A stretch of 64,000 nt of DNA, from contig CM041781.1 of the NCBI GenBank assembly GCA_023374045.1, positions 140,918,982-140,982,981 of the forward strand. Direction: 5' to 3'. Under the pieces are notes generated by a model, which had not been told where the DNA came from, ran no database searches, and worked only from the letters and a program-made list of their open reading frames with translations. The stretch comes from Limonium bicolor. Its lineage: Eukaryota > Streptophyta > Magnoliopsida > Caryophyllales > Plumbaginaceae. How positions within the stretch are numbered: position 1 is the stretch's first letter; each line of letters begins with the position of its first letter. Below, piece by piece: positions 1-11,487 of the stretch. Made by a program: the position numbers and the translations under genes.

Positions 1-1222
1 TGACCAAAGTGGGAGGATTGTTAGGGCATTTTGTAGGAGTTATAGAGAATGGATCAATCTCAGGATACCGATTTCTGAGATTTAAAGTGCTCCTAAATAT
101 CCCAAAGCCGATTAAGCAATGTATCCCACTCTCATTCCAAGGGAAGAAGAGCGTTTTCCCAATTTCCTATGATAACATGCCTAACATATATGCTCTAAAT
201 GTGATTTATTCTTGCATTTGTCTGATGATTTCTCCTCTTTGTCTTTGGATGAGAACGACGCTCCATTTGGAAAATGGTTAAGAACTCATGCATTTCTAGT
301 TAAGCCCTTTCGGGGAATCCTAGATAACTTTCAGTCTTGGAATCTTATGCGTGACCTGGTTTCTGACCTGCTTGGGAATACAACCCCTAAGATTGTAGGA
401 GAAAATGGCTTGGGTATGCCTAATCATTTTGATCATCTTCTATCCGCCCTTCTTGCTAACAACTCCCTCTCGGATGTGGACACTATGTCAATTGACCGTA
501 TCAAACAACAGTCTGAAGTAGACCTGGCAAACGGGTTGTCCGTTCGGGTTTTAAGTTATATTTTAGGGTCATTATCCGTTCGGGTAATTAAAATTTTGGG
601 TCATTTCGGGTTCGGGTCATTCAGGTTCGGGTCAAATTGGGTTCGGGTTGTAGTAGTGTCAGATAGAATCGGGTTTCGGGTATTTCGGGTCATGGTTAAT
701 ATTTTTAGAATTTTTTTTAAATAATATATACCTAATTTCTATAAGAATATACTACATATAGATTACAAAAAAAATTAATACAATGTCTATTTTGAGTTTC
801 ATTAGGATATACTAAGTTTGAATCAAGTTTGTTGTCATATTTATTTGGGTCATTCAGGTATGGGATAGTTTGTGATCACTAATATTGCAAGTTATTCGAG
901 TTTAAATAATTTTAATTACTATTATTTCGGGTCATTTCGGGTTCTGGTTGGTTTCGGGTTATTTGGGGTCATTTCGGGTTTGGGTCATTTTGGGTATTAC
1001 CCAATTAGGTTTCGGGTTTATTATATTTAAATATTTTTAGGTTTCGATCAAGTTTCGGGTTCGGATAAAATGGGCGGGTTTCAGGTTTGGTCAAATTTTT
1101 GACAGCTCTAGTATGAAGGTACTAAGCGTAACTTTGATTATGTCCTTGATAATGCTTGTAGGGAGGAGTTTTGGGATCTGCATGTTGCCGAAGCTGGCCG
1201 TAGGAAGGGTAAGAAGATTTAG
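1..1222 (+). pseudogene. LINE ORF1-like pseudogene (DUF4283 / zf-CCHC_4 type), split by a transposon
   Basis: Positions 1-190 read as the region before the knuckle of plant DUF4283/zf-CCHC_4 proteins: a LLGHFVGV stretch, then YRFLRFKVLLNIPKPIKQ, then a YDNMPNI motif where family members have YExLPxFCxxCG. A small frame shift near 190-200 moves the frame. The next frame (about 212-519) carries a KWLRTH-like block of the kind that follows the knuckle in this family. The gene is then interrupted by the element at 520-1109. After it (1113-1222) a short frame with NFDYVLDNACREEFWDL and a basic end stops at TAG 1220-1222. Such proteins are encoded by plant L1-like retrotransposons and bind nucleic acid. 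The 5' end lies outside the window. The family is recognised by pattern only; the broken frame makes a functional product unlikely. Confidence 0.6.
520..1109. mobile_element. Short TIR element filled with TCGGGT-type repeats, TSD AGT
   Basis: The ends are imperfect inverted repeats: AGACCTGGCAAA at 520-531 and, inverted, AGAGCTGTCAAA at 1098-1109 (10 of 12 match). The trinucleotide AGT lies directly outside both ends (517-519 and 1110-1112), as a target duplication would. The interior is dominated by degenerate copies of TCGGGT and TTCGGGTCATT and has no coding capacity. It sits inside the LINE ORF1-like pseudogene, which resumes on the far side. The superfamily cannot be assigned from a 3-bp duplication and these ends alone. 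A related array on the opposite strand at about 9277-9475 shares the end AGACCTGGCAAA. Confidence 0.65.
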
Positions 1223-1439
1223 GTCCTTCACTTGTCTTGCTCCATTCTATTTAGCCAGGACAAGCGGGTTTTCAACTGTTAACTCAATGATGACTCTGAA
1301 GGAGGCTTTGATGAGTGTCCAAATGAACATGTTTAAATGGTGTATTTAGTAATCAACACTTTTCATGCTTTTTTCACTCTGGCTTGTTTTCCTCTAGCTT
1401 TGTATTTTATTGTGTTTTACATAATTAATGATGAAATGG

Positions 1440-2760
1440 GATGAATAAAATAGCTAGGAATAACGTAGACAAAGAGACGAACGCGTGGACATAAACGGAT
1501 CCAAAATCGGAGCTATAACGAATAAGATAGAGCATTTTGAAGTTCGACCTACCCAGGAGACCGCCCCTGTGGGTCAGTCGAAGTTGGATTTTCTTCTTTG
1601 TTACGGACCTCCCCAGCCTAACGCCCCTTAGGGACGGTCGACGTGAAATTTTGCCCAGATCTACGTTTTAATAACAGGAATTTTGGGGCATTTCTTCCCC
1701 AATCTTACACAACCCAACTCCAGACCAAAACCACAAGAGGGAGGGCGAAAATAGAGGAGAAAAGAGGAGAAGAAGAGGAGGAGGAAAAGCTTGAACATTC
1801 CACCTCCATTGAAGCTCCCAAGCTCCTCCCATGGCTATTTCTTACTCTTTCTTCCTCCTTTCTCTTTAATGGTTGTGTAGTTTCCTTGTAGCTTGGGATG
1901 TGGATTGTCCCCTAAAATCCCTAAATCCTTCATGTTGGATCTTGAACTAGTATAATGCTTTATTTTAGTCTTTGTGCTTAATGAAGATAATTATTGAGTG
2001 TTTGTGGCTTCTAAACTTGTTGGTCATGATTTGGGGATTTGTTTGGGGTTTGCTTAACTAATTATGAATTTGCTAATTTGGTTGGATTGACATTACCGAT
2101 TAGTTTAGCATTAGTGTGGATATCTATCAACATGTAATTCTGAGATAGAAACCTAGACCAAGGGACTAAATCAATGTACTCAAATTTGATGATTTTGAGA
2201 TTAGACTACATTGTAACCTTAGGGGAACTTGAGCTTAGTGCTATCGATTGACCCTGGGCTTAGCTGATTAAGAAGTCCCGATTAAATCGGTTAGGAATAG
2301 TATAACTAGATTAGGTTGCAAATAAATAAGTGTCCCCGTTGTTTAGCTATGAGCTCAAGAGTTGACAATTGGCAGTAAAGGGAGGATGGGTGCAAAGATG
2401 TCCCGAGCTACATCTATCCTAGTTTAGTTAGTTTAGTTTTATTGCTTTCCTTTATCTTCCCTTAATCGAACCAAAACCCAAAACCCCCAATTTACATCTA
2501 TGCTCTTTTATTTACATCCTTGCACATTCACTAAGCTTATAATTGATCATATAGTTACGAAGTCTCTGTGGATACGACACTTGTTGTACTACAATGACTG
2601 GGTTCATTGCCCAGTAGTTAGTAAGATAGTTTCACTACTATTTTGCCCAACAAGGCGTGAAGTCGCGGCAAGAAATGAGTTGGTATCTTTCTATGTAGTT
2701 AGTTATTTGGGGGGGGGGGATCTGGTTGAGAATTTGCGCTAGGGTCCTGGTTCCTTTTAG
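1440..2760 (+). repeat. Probable gypsy LTR or leader remnant
   Basis: There is no coding potential. The text has the look of a plant Athila/Tat-type LTR: a leader with repeated GACCTACCC and CGCCCC blocks (1545-1640), a purine-rich stretch (1735-1790), and near 2560-2620 the sequence GTCTCTGTGGATACGACAC, of the kind seen just upstream of primer sites in such elements. I find no clean TG..CA ends, primer site or target duplication, so boundaries are approximate and the assignment is by resemblance. A run of nine G occurs at about 2710. Confidence 0.3.
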
Positions 2761-5154
2761 TTCAGTTTATGGACTATTTCAATGTCTTTTTGTTATCATG
2801 GAGAATCTTTTGTAAATGATGTTTTAGCTTAAGGTTAGGTAGTAGATGTAACAATCTTCTAATAGGTCGGGAATCTGCCCTGTTGTTATTTTCACTTGTT
2901 CTGGTTGCTATATTGACATGCGCTAATATGGGTTTGTGGGTTGACTCTCAAAGTCATTAGTGGGACAAGTAAGCCGCCGATGCAACTTTTTTTGTGAAAC
3001 TAGCTTGTTGTGCAATGCAGCTTAGTGCTTATGTTTTATGATGGTCTATAGTGCTTAGGGATGCTATGTAATCTGGATCGTTCTCTATTTATGAATATGG
3101 TGGTTCTCTTAAAAAGAAACATGACTATGAAGTAAAAAAAACATTATAACGCATAACATTATCCATAAGTAAGAAGGGTAACTTGTTACTTTCTTAGAGA
3201 ACAATCCCCAATTCTGATTACTGATAACTGCGGTCATATATGTCATTCCACCTCCACTGACGACCACCTAGTCCTTAAAGTGGTGCTTAAAAGGATTAAT
3301 TAGACTTACACTTCAATATGGGGCTTATAGCGGTTATGCCTCCACTTTCTTTTGGCACTAATGCAATTTCAGTGGCGGACACCTTGAATATAAAACTTGT
3401 GGGCACTTTTAATCTAACAAAATTCTAATAAACAAGATATTAAATTAAATTTTAAAATAATATTTAAATATTTAAATTACAATGAATGATACAATATTGT
3501 TAATGGGCTTTAATATACCTGATTTTACATAAGTGTTAAGATTATCACTAACTAATTCATCTTCCATCTTAATATATTTTATGAGTATTTAATTAACTAA
3601 CATTTATTATCTATTTTTCCTATATATAGACAAATATATACTTGTATTTTTTCAAATTTGATGTGATTGACTGTATAGAGATAAACCCTTAATAATGTGT
3701 TCTCTATATCCTAATTCAACATCACCCTCCTCAAATACATGTACCTTGTCCACAGGGCGTACAAGGACTAACAAATGAAGAAGAATTCCGGTCAAGCTGA
3801 TGTTGAAGTCACTGCCATCAATATGTGTATTTCATGATGTGACGTTGAAGTTGTAAGCGTTCCCAGTGATGCCACATAATTAATTTGGCATATCCCTAGA
3901 CTTCAAACAACGTTGGTAATGCTTGTTTGTAGCCAGATTAGTTCATATCCAACAGTAGTATGATGTTCTACATTCATGTTAGTTTCACTTCCAAAAAATA
4001 GATCCCACTTTGTCCTCTATGAACTAAGTTAGAAGTTATGGGACTAATAAGGGAACTAGCCTAAATAATGCTCACTTAGAATGATCACTTCTTTCTTGTA
4101 TATCAAACCCCATGATATAATTGCTTTATTATTTATCTAAGAGCAACAAGACAACCTTGGTCAAGTAACTTCCTTCATTCCCCGGCCCCTGGTTGTACTT
4201 TGTTCGCAGTTATACATAGTATTCTTCTTTCTTCTAGCTAGGTGCCACTAGAAGATAACTCTAAGGGCTTCTTTATCATATGATAACCATCTTCTCTTTT
4301 CAACCTTACGCCTTTTGTGATCTATTCCTTTCCAAGTTGATTATAAATTCCTGCCTTTCATCGACATCATTTAGTACTACGTTGTCGTTCTTCAATAATC
4401 TTTAGCACGTCTTCAGTAATCCGCCGCCAATCTATATCTTCTTCTTTTTTCTTTGGCTCCATATAATCTTTGTCCTTTTGCCTAGTTGTGGTGGCCCTTT
4501 TCCACCGCTTGGCCATAGCTGAAACAATAATGGGCTCACACCTGTAACAAGGGTTAATAATGGTGAGATATTTTCCATCTACCAACCATGTATTAACAGT
4601 AGGTCTGCTTAAACATATCATGATCATCTTCCCTTTCTTCTTTTCATTATTTTTTTGTTCTTGCTTGTTACTATTCTCATATTACACAATAATCTTACTA
4701 CCAAAGCAAGAATGTCAAACATATATGCTCAATTATGTTCATTATACCCATTCACTTCCTTTATTCAGGACCCAACATCTACCGTAATATTTTGGGCATT
4801 CACCATATCATATTGGATGTCGGAAGACCTTTATCCAATTTACAATGATAACTTGTAAGAAAGAATTCAGTATGTTTCTCTATATTTTTTTGAATTTATA
4901 TCATATATAGCTCTATCAAAGATCATGGGTTCAAAACCTACCTCACTTAATTATTATAAAAAATAGCTCTATCGATCTCTTCCATTATGAGGATTGAATT
5001 TAGTTGCATATGCTGCAACTGATCGATGCTTCCATTAGGTTTCTTCTAGAACAATACCCCAATCACTCTTACTCACTACCCTTATAGGTTTATCAACTTT
5101 CATTTGTTTTGTAAGCTTCAAATATGTTTGCTTAGTTTAGCTTTATTCTCAACC
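2761..5154. other. AT-rich intergenic DNA, no gene seen
   Basis: I see no convincing coding region. The minus-strand frame at 4367-4627 (86 codons, charged C-terminus) resembles no family I know and lacks gene context. At 3372-3385 CAGTGGCGGACACC matches the terminal consensus of plant hAT MITEs, but no matching far end was found, so it is at most a fragment. Confidence 0.5.
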
Positions 5155-5170
5155 ATGTACACAACACCTT

Positions 5171-5272
5171 ACTGCACGGTAGGGTGTTCCAGTTTTGAAG
5201 ACTCTTGTAATACACGTTGGTGTACCATTTTTCCTATTAATAGATGAATACACATCTAATTATCAAAAAAAA
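5171..5272 (+). mobile_element. 5'-truncated LINE tail with 16-bp target duplication
   Basis: A 102-bp insert ends in a TTATC(A)n tail and carries the phrase TTTTTCCTATTAATAGATGA, typical of plant LINE 3' ends. It is flanked by perfect direct repeats ATGTACACAACACCTT at 5155-5170 and 5273-5288. Extreme 5' truncation, a poly-A tail and a long duplication are the marks of target-primed reverse transcription. A SINE is possible, but no Pol III box is evident. Confidence 0.8.
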
Positions 5273-5908
5273 ATGTACACAACACCTTTGTCAATAATAG
5301 CTAGGTCAAAAGTTTATACGTGTGAAGACGGTTTTGTTTTTCAAGGCCTAGCTTAATTAGCTAGGTGTGAAAAATTTCCCTAGCCTCTTTTAATATAGTA
5401 TATAGGTGCGATCGAAAGACATCAATATGCGCTTGTCACGTTACTTTTATATGTATTAAAATGTCGTTTTACTTTGCATATCTTGGAAACTCCACTAATG
5501 TATCCTGTATGTCATAAAATTCAACCTGAAGTGTAGAAGCTACTTTATATATATTCAACTTAATGCTACAAGTAATGTATTTAATCCCAACCTCACCCAT
5601 GTAACGCTCCTATCCATATACAACACGTGTAGTTTTCAAATTCATCTAAATGCTAAAAGTAACAATAGGTTTATACTCCTTTTGTCTCCTTTATCTTCTC
5701 ATGGATGGGTGGGGTTAGCTAGCTAGCTAGACGATACCAATATGCACACTTGCACACGCACGTAATATATCATCTAATGGAAAAGTTTCGTAGTGGAATG
5801 ATCACAAAGGAATACTACTATAATCAGTTAGTTTGGAGAACAGCTTCTAGCAGCAGTAACTTCTCAATTTCTAAAATTAGTAGGTTTTCATCAAACACCT
5901 AAAATCAG

Positions 5909-7315
5909 TAGGGGTGGCTCAATAATATACGGGGCCCTGTGCTAAGTATTTAAACGGGGTCCTATATAAATTAATTTATAAATAAAATATACAAAAATTA
6001 TTTAACTGTGTCATAATATAATTTTATATTAAACTATGTGATGAGATAAAATGTCAAAAGATGACAATACGTACAAAATATATGAAATGTACTCATTATC
6101 AAGCAATCACTTAAAAATAGCCATTCGTCTAGCATTCTTTGTAGCGAAATCATCAACAAGTTCTTCATATGTCAACAGCTCCAAAACATCATGCTCAATA
6201 GCTAACATTGACAGCCCATTAAGTCTTTCTTGAGACATTGTCGAACGAAGAAATGACTTCAACAACTTCAATTTTTAAAAACTCCTCTCTGCAGATGCAA
6301 CAGTAAACGGAATAGTCAACAAAATTCTGTAGGCAATGGTTGCGTTAGGAAAATAACATAACCGTTTCAAAAGCTTCAAAATATCAATAGGTCTCATTTT
6401 TTCATTAGGCAATAATTCTCTAAGCAACTTAAAGCTTTACATTCAAATCATGTCCATCAATATCAGATTGTCCAAAATTTTCAGATTGTCCGAAATCTAC
6501 CATATTCATCAAACTTCATTTTTTTATTCTACCATATTAATTTTCAGTCATCTTCATAAATTCTTTTTGCAGAGGATACCGTCGTCGTCGTGGATGAAGA
6601 TTAATTTAATCATCTAGTTGGAGTATTATTATAATATTATTAGAGAAAACGAGATTGAGATTGATTGGGTCACTACACGTTTTGCTGGTTTCTTAATCTT
6701 CTAGTTTGAGTAATGATAATGAGTATATTAGAGAAATTTGGTTCAATTTCAATAGAATAATACGTACCGGTACCATTAGTTACTGGCCACTGCACTGGGC
6801 TTGTTTTGCTGGTTTCTTCCATGCTTTTCTAACAGCAACAACAACCAGCAGTAGGGCAGGTCACCACTACACCCACGCGATTGAAGACAACAGTAGGTAG
6901 AAGACCAGACCAGACACCAAGCAACACAACAGTAGGTAGACTAGACGATTAACTTTTTTTTGTTTGCAATCAAAACTGGAGTGCAATTAGCAGGGGCGAT
7001 TGAAGACAAAATAAAAATCCAGGAGCTGGTGTGGTGAAGAGTAGCAAAGGAGTAGAAGACCAAACACCAAGCGGAGGAGAAACAGAGAAAAAAATGTTGT
7101 TAATAGAAAAAGAATAGATAAGTGAGAAGTTGAAGGGTTACCAATGAATACGGGACCTCCATTTGCTATTTTAGTTATCTGATTTCTAAAAAAAATTAAT
7201 AATGTCAAAATTCAATTACAATTTTTTTTAAAGAAGGCCCCAAAATTTTGGGGGCCCTAACAATTTGGGGGCCCTGTTCCATTGAACAGGGTAAACCCCT
7301 CGAGAGCCGCCCCTG
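5909..7315 (-). mobile_element. hAT DNA transposon, decayed, 8-bp TSD AAAATCAG
   Basis: The ends TAGGGGTGGCTC (5909) and, inverted, CAGGGGCGGCTC (ending 7315) are hAT-type terminal repeats. The octamer AAAATCAG flanks both sides (5901-5908 and 7316-7323), the duplication length diagnostic for hAT. GGGGCCCT-rich subterminal phrases occur near both ends. The minus strand carries the tail of a transposase (6107-6560). At 1.4 kb the element is an internal-deletion derivative. It lies inside a Tourist-like MITE. Confidence 0.88.
6107..6560 (-). pseudogene. hAT transposase C-terminus (dimerisation domain), pseudogene
   Basis: Read on the minus strand, the text carries the phrases ASAERSF, MSQERLNGL, AIEHDVLELL and DDFATKNARRMAIF, the signature of the hAT-family C-terminal dimerisation region as found in plant TTF-type zinc-finger/hAT proteins. 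The stop TGA is at 6109-6107. The zinc finger and most of the catalytic core are missing, and the frame is interrupted between about 6240 and 6560. Such transposases form multimers through this region and cut at the terminal repeats. This copy cannot encode an active enzyme. Confidence 0.75.
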
Positions 7316-7541
7316 AAAATCAGCAGCTGATAGCTTCTGTAAAATCATTAACAGACAGCTTCTCAATTTTCTGCAGTATGACCTAACAATTGTCTCTACT
7401 TTTTAAAACTATCAGTAGATGTTCCACCAAACACCAAAACCAACAGCTGACAGCTTTTGCAAAAAAAATCAGCAGACAACTTCTTAATTTCCAACAGCAA
7501 GACACAACAACAATCTCTAGCAGCTATCCCCAAACGAACCC

Positions 7542-8339
7542 AATAGCATATCACCGATCATACATTTGTCCCTCCCTAGATTGCTATATAAATAGTGGAA
7601 GTTCATAAGTTTGAAAAAGGTCTGGAGAAGTTTCCCACTTTTCCAGCCTTGAAAAAGGCTACCACATCTTGCATAAGTTACTTAAAAGCGGTCGGGATGG
7701 ACTTGCAGAGTGTGCTCTAATAGTATTACTCTATTTTTTCTTTCTTCCTGTTAGGTTTTGTTGACTTCATTCTTCACTATCGCGCGCCCCACTACCAAAG
7801 CCTTCAACCATATTAAACGTGTGGAGAAGAGCAGCCTTGACGATCTAAACACATGCAATGCAAGCTTTTAGTTGGCTAAAAGCAACAATTGAGGCAAAAA
7901 AAAAAAATCACCAGATTCACTTTTTCGAAAAACTCATTCTACAAAAAGGTAAAAGATATTAGTCATGGCATGGGGTTGTTTGTCGTGTTACATGCATATA
8001 TGTGTGGTTGTACAGTACACTAATTATTTAAAAATTGTTGGAGAGTATCTCTACTTGGAAAAGGAAAACGGAACAGCATAACAAACGTATTATAATGTGC
8101 GTTGTTAAAAAAACGCATATTATAACAAAATATGTATGTAAGTTGTAACAAACGTATTATAATGCAAAGTGTTCTCACCTTCACATCCTCTTGCCCAATT
8201 TGCTAATAGATGGGCGTTCACACTTTCTTCCCTTAACATAATAACTTGTCAAAAGAACAACTTACAAACTTAACACCAAAACTACCATAGCATCTATCCT
8301 AACTTGTCCCAACCATTTACAAAAAGGACATTGTTGAGA
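7542..8339. other. AT-rich spacer, no gene seen
   Basis: No coding region is supported. A TATATAAATA-like box occurs near 7583 but leads to no reading frame. A short phrase AACAAACGTATTATAATG recurs at about 8078-8095 and 8146-8163. Confidence 0.4.
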
Positions 8340-8458
8340 CAATCTTATAACAAACGTATCTTTCGAAAACCAGCTTTCCTTGCCACCATCAATCCAAAAA
8401 GCCCAGCCATTGCCTATGCAACATCCGGAGCACAAGGTTGAGCCGATCTCTTCATTCC

Positions 8459-8672
8459 CAGAGGCGGATCCAGAGGGGGGCTAGGGGGGCTCTAGCCCCC
8501 CGAAAATTTTGAAAATTTGTCAAATTATTCTTATAAATTTTTTAAAAATACAACATAATATAAAGTTTTAAATAAAATTAGTATCAAAAATTTTTTTAGC
8601 CCCCCTAAACAATTTCTGGGTGTCAAAAATTTTTTTAGCCCCCCCTAAACTAGATTTCTGGATCCGCCACTG
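8459..8672. mobile_element. hAT MITE, 214 bp, TSD TTCATTCC
   Basis: The terminal inverted repeats are CAGAGGCGGATCCAGA and CAGTGGCGGATCCAGA (one mismatch). Perfect 8-bp direct repeats TTCATTCC flank them at 8451-8458 and 8673-8680. The interior is AT-rich with TAGCCCCCC-type subterminal repeats and no reading frame. It is inserted in the RNase H-like part of the LINE pseudogene and was probably moved by a hAT transposase in trans. Confidence 0.9.
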
Positions 8673-8760
8673 TTCATTCCCCAGCCACAACAACACTGTT
8701 AGCTGCAATACAAATGACTCCAAGACCATATCCATCCTGAGAAATACTTGCATCAATGTA

Positions 8761-8780
8761 AGATATATATATATATATGC

Positions 8781-8822
<42 letters not shown>
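8761..8822. repeat. (TA)n microsatellite
   Basis: Two runs of alternating TA are separated by TGCATAA. The run creates spurious long frames of alternating Tyr and Ile. Confidence 0.95.
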
Positions 8823-8823
<1 letters not shown>

Positions 8824-9276
8824 ACAAGATCATCTTCATGCACACAATTCTTGAATGATTATCAACATGTATAGAAAGCTTATGAGAATCAAAAGAGAAT
8901 AAAAGATTGCGCATGTAACCAACCCATAAAAGATTTTTAACTTCTCCATGCTGCTACTTGCATCTTGAAAACCAAATTTTCCATAGAAAATTAATTAAAT
9001 AAGCTAGATCCTCATACTTCAAGATCAGACAACAATCCATAAACCAGCCAGAGAAGACACAATCAGTTGAGCAAGAAGGGGGAACAAGTCTCCCATCAGA
9101 TTTCTATAGCTGCTTGACCTTTTTACACTCCAAAAAAGCATGTGATACACTATTTCCAGTAGATGAAGAGGGTTTATTCAAAATTTTAAAAGATAAAGCT
9201 CTGTAATATGCAGACTTACCATGAACAAACCAGATTTCGATGAACCCCAAGCCCATCCATCAGGATAATCCAGATT

Positions 9277-9475
9277 AGACCTGGCAAAGATGACCTGAAC
9301 CAGAAAAACCAAACCAATCCAATCCGATCCAAACCCGATTTTAAACCGAATAGTGTGACCCAAAAATCCGAACCGAACCAAACCAAAACCGAATCAAACT
9401 GAAATTTGGTACAACCTGAATCCAACCGAACTGACTTCACCCGAACCGAATCAACCCGAACCGAATACAGCTGAA
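9277..9475 (-). repeat. CCGAA/AACCGAACC degenerate microsatellite array
   Basis: Degenerate repeats of AACCGAACC and CCGAATCAA are the complement type of the TCGGGT array at 520-1109. It begins with AGACCTGGCAAA, the same end motif as that element, suggesting a relative. The far end and a target duplication were not found. Confidence 0.6.
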
Positions 9476-9596
9476 TGCTTTGTTGTTAAATCTAAATCTA
9501 TTATAGTTGTTCCAACCATATAAATAATCTTGAAAGAAAAAATACATAATGGAGATTTAGACATCCAGTAAGTGTTCATTGCTCACAAATGATATA

Positions 9597-9720
9597 CTGC
9601 CTCCATCCTGAATTGACCGTCTTGTTTACTATTTGGACACGTACTTCAATATTTAACATATAAGATAAAATACTTTCATACAACTGAATTTTGTAATATA
9701 TAGTTTATCATGTAAGGAAT
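9597..9720. mobile_element. Possible Stowaway/mariner-type TIR remnant
   Basis: TACTGCCTCCATCCTGAATT resembles the CTCCCTCCGTCCC terminal repeat of plant Stowaway/mariner elements and is preceded by TA. The opposite end was not found, so this is only a likely fragment. Confidence 0.4.
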
Positions 9721-9759
9721 CATTTGCAAACTTCGGAAACAATAAAAAAATCATTATTG

Positions 9760-10170
9760 TTTGCGGTGTATTAATATTGTTATGTGATGTATTATTATAG
9801 TTTTGTGGTGTTTTATTTATAGGTTTACAATGATAACTAAATTGATGATATGATTCATTAATTTTGGTGTTGTGATTTATTAAAATTGATATTATGTTTC
9901 ATTAACTAATAAGTGGTGAATTAGATAATAAATTTTGGAACCAATAAAGAATTCATTTTTTGTTTTGTGGTGTATTATTATTGTTTTGTGATTTTTTTTT
10001 TTGTTTTATGGTATATTATTATTATTATTTGTATGATGTATGTTAAACATTATATGTTGAATTATATATTTCCCCGACTTACCAATTTCAGACAGATAAT
10101 GGATCTTTATTGTTTTGTGGCGTATCATTATTGTTATATGGTGTATTTTAAAATTGTATATGGTGAATCA
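9760..10170. repeat. Degenerate TTTTGTGGTGTATTATTA repeats
   Basis: Loose tandem copies of TTTTGTGGTGTATTATTATT and TGTTATATGGTGTATT, with no coding potential; the frame at 9967-10173 is low-complexity. Confidence 0.55.
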
Positions 10171-10547
10171 TAAGTCTCGTTGATATATGCAGACATATAC
10201 AAATAAACATTATAATCTTTTAAACTTGTCAAAACATATTCATGTTTGGTCTTGTTTTGAAGAGATTGAATTTAGATGAACAATGATATAATTATTTTTT
10301 CATTTTGGACTTATATTTTAAAAGTTATAACTTAATATAGTAAAAAAACAATCCAATCAGCACTGCCAACTCAGCTAGACCCTAGGGTGCCGGTGGAGAC
10401 AGCTGGTATGGTCTACCGTTGTACATGGTGGTGGTAGTATTTGACCTACTGGGGATATATGATGTGTAAATACAAAAACTAAATGCATCAAAATAAAAAA
10501 TATTAAGAAAAATAAGTGACAGTTAATTTAATAAGTTACTTACACCA

Positions 10548-11482
10548 TGATTATCAATGATTCTTATGGTTCTTAAGTAAATAAATAAATATGATGTGGA
10601 AGAGAGAGTTAAGAACTATAATTATGGGTTCTTGTGGAAGAACTTTTTAAGAACCTAAAAATGGGACCTACCATGTTTTTCCTCTAATTATAATATGTCA
10701 AATATAAATAATTAAATCTTATATATTTTAAAAACTACTAAATATATATAAATAAACCAAATATATCAAAATTCTTAAAATCTCATTCTCTACAAAATGA
10801 AATCTATATTGATTATGTTTTTCATATTTTAAATATATACTTATTTTAGGTAAATTAATATTTAATATATTTATTTTAGTGATATAAAAGTAATATTAAA
10901 ATATATTTGAAAAATATAATATGTACTAATCTATTTATTATAATATTTTAATCCTAAATATCGAGTGAAAAATAATGAAAAATAATATTAATAATTTATA
11001 TGAATAAGTTAATTTTATTTTTGTTTCAAAAATATAATTAATTTTAATCATCTATAAAATATTAAGTTAAAATTATTTGTGTATTATTGAAAATAGTAGT
11101 AATAATAATTAATATTAATGTTTGTATTATACAATGCTTAATAGAATGTGGTTGTTTGATTAAAAAAAGTATTCTTATAATAATAATAAGTAAAAAAAAT
11201 AAATGATATGACAAATAGAGAGAGTTTAAAACTAAATGATAGGTTCTCTGATGTTTGTATGATACAATGCTTAATAGAATGTTGTTGTTTGATTAAAAAA
11301 AGTATTCTTATAATATAATAAGTAAAAAAATAAAATGATATGACAAATAGAGAGTTTAAAATTAAATGATAGGTTCTCTGATGTTGGTAAAAATTAAACA
11401 TGGTTCTTAAAATGATGTGGAAGTGAGAGAAATAGGAAAGAGAGTGTTAAGAACCCAAATTTGAGTTCTTTGATAATGATGT
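10548..11482. mobile_element. Probable MITE with inverted ends, containing a tandem duplication
   Basis: CATGATTATCAATGATTCTT at 10548 and the inverse of the right end, CATCATTATCAAAGAACTC, are similar inverted termini, each followed by GGTTCTTAA or GGGTTCTTAA. The interior is over 80 percent AT. A segment of about 130 bp is duplicated in tandem (about 11119-11248 and 11251-11383) with small indels. No transposase and no clear target duplication. Confidence 0.5.
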
Positions 11483-11487
11483 TCTTA

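Larger units (their letters stand above)
5827..7541. mobile_element. Tourist-like MITE, split by a nested hAT element
   Basis: The 5' end GTTAGTTTGGAGAACAGCT and the inverse of the 3' end, GGGTTCGTTTGGGGATAGCT (7522-7541), form imperfect inverted repeats of the GGGTTCGTTTGG kind seen in PIF/Harbinger (Tourist) MITEs. The body repeats CAGCAGCTGATAGCTTCT-like phrases on both sides of the hAT insertion. Without the insert the element is only about 300 bp. The target duplication is not clear. Confidence 0.45.
8340..9260 (-). pseudogene. LINE ORF2 C-terminus (zf-RVT and RNase H-like), pseudogene
   Basis: On the minus strand, around 9050-9240, the text carries VSHAFLECKKVKQL, matching the zinc-binding zf-RVT segment after a plant LINE reverse transcriptase (SHAFLEC...W). 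Further on (about 8676-8760) DASISQDGYGLGVI and, after the inserted MITE, AMAGLFGLMVARKAGF resemble the RVT_3 RNase H-like domain (DAS....G.G.... then AE..A...GL..A...GF). Stops, frame shifts, the MITE at 8459-8672 and a TA microsatellite break it. The reverse transcriptase itself is not seen. Limits are approximate. Confidence 0.55.

Noticed and set aside
520..1109. Telomere-like or interstitial telomeric repeat
   Set aside because: The unit is TCGGGT-like, not TTTAGGG, and the tract has transposon-like ends.
8568..8843. 91-codon minus-strand frame with alternating Tyr and Ile
   Set aside because: Translation of a TA microsatellite plus a hAT MITE.
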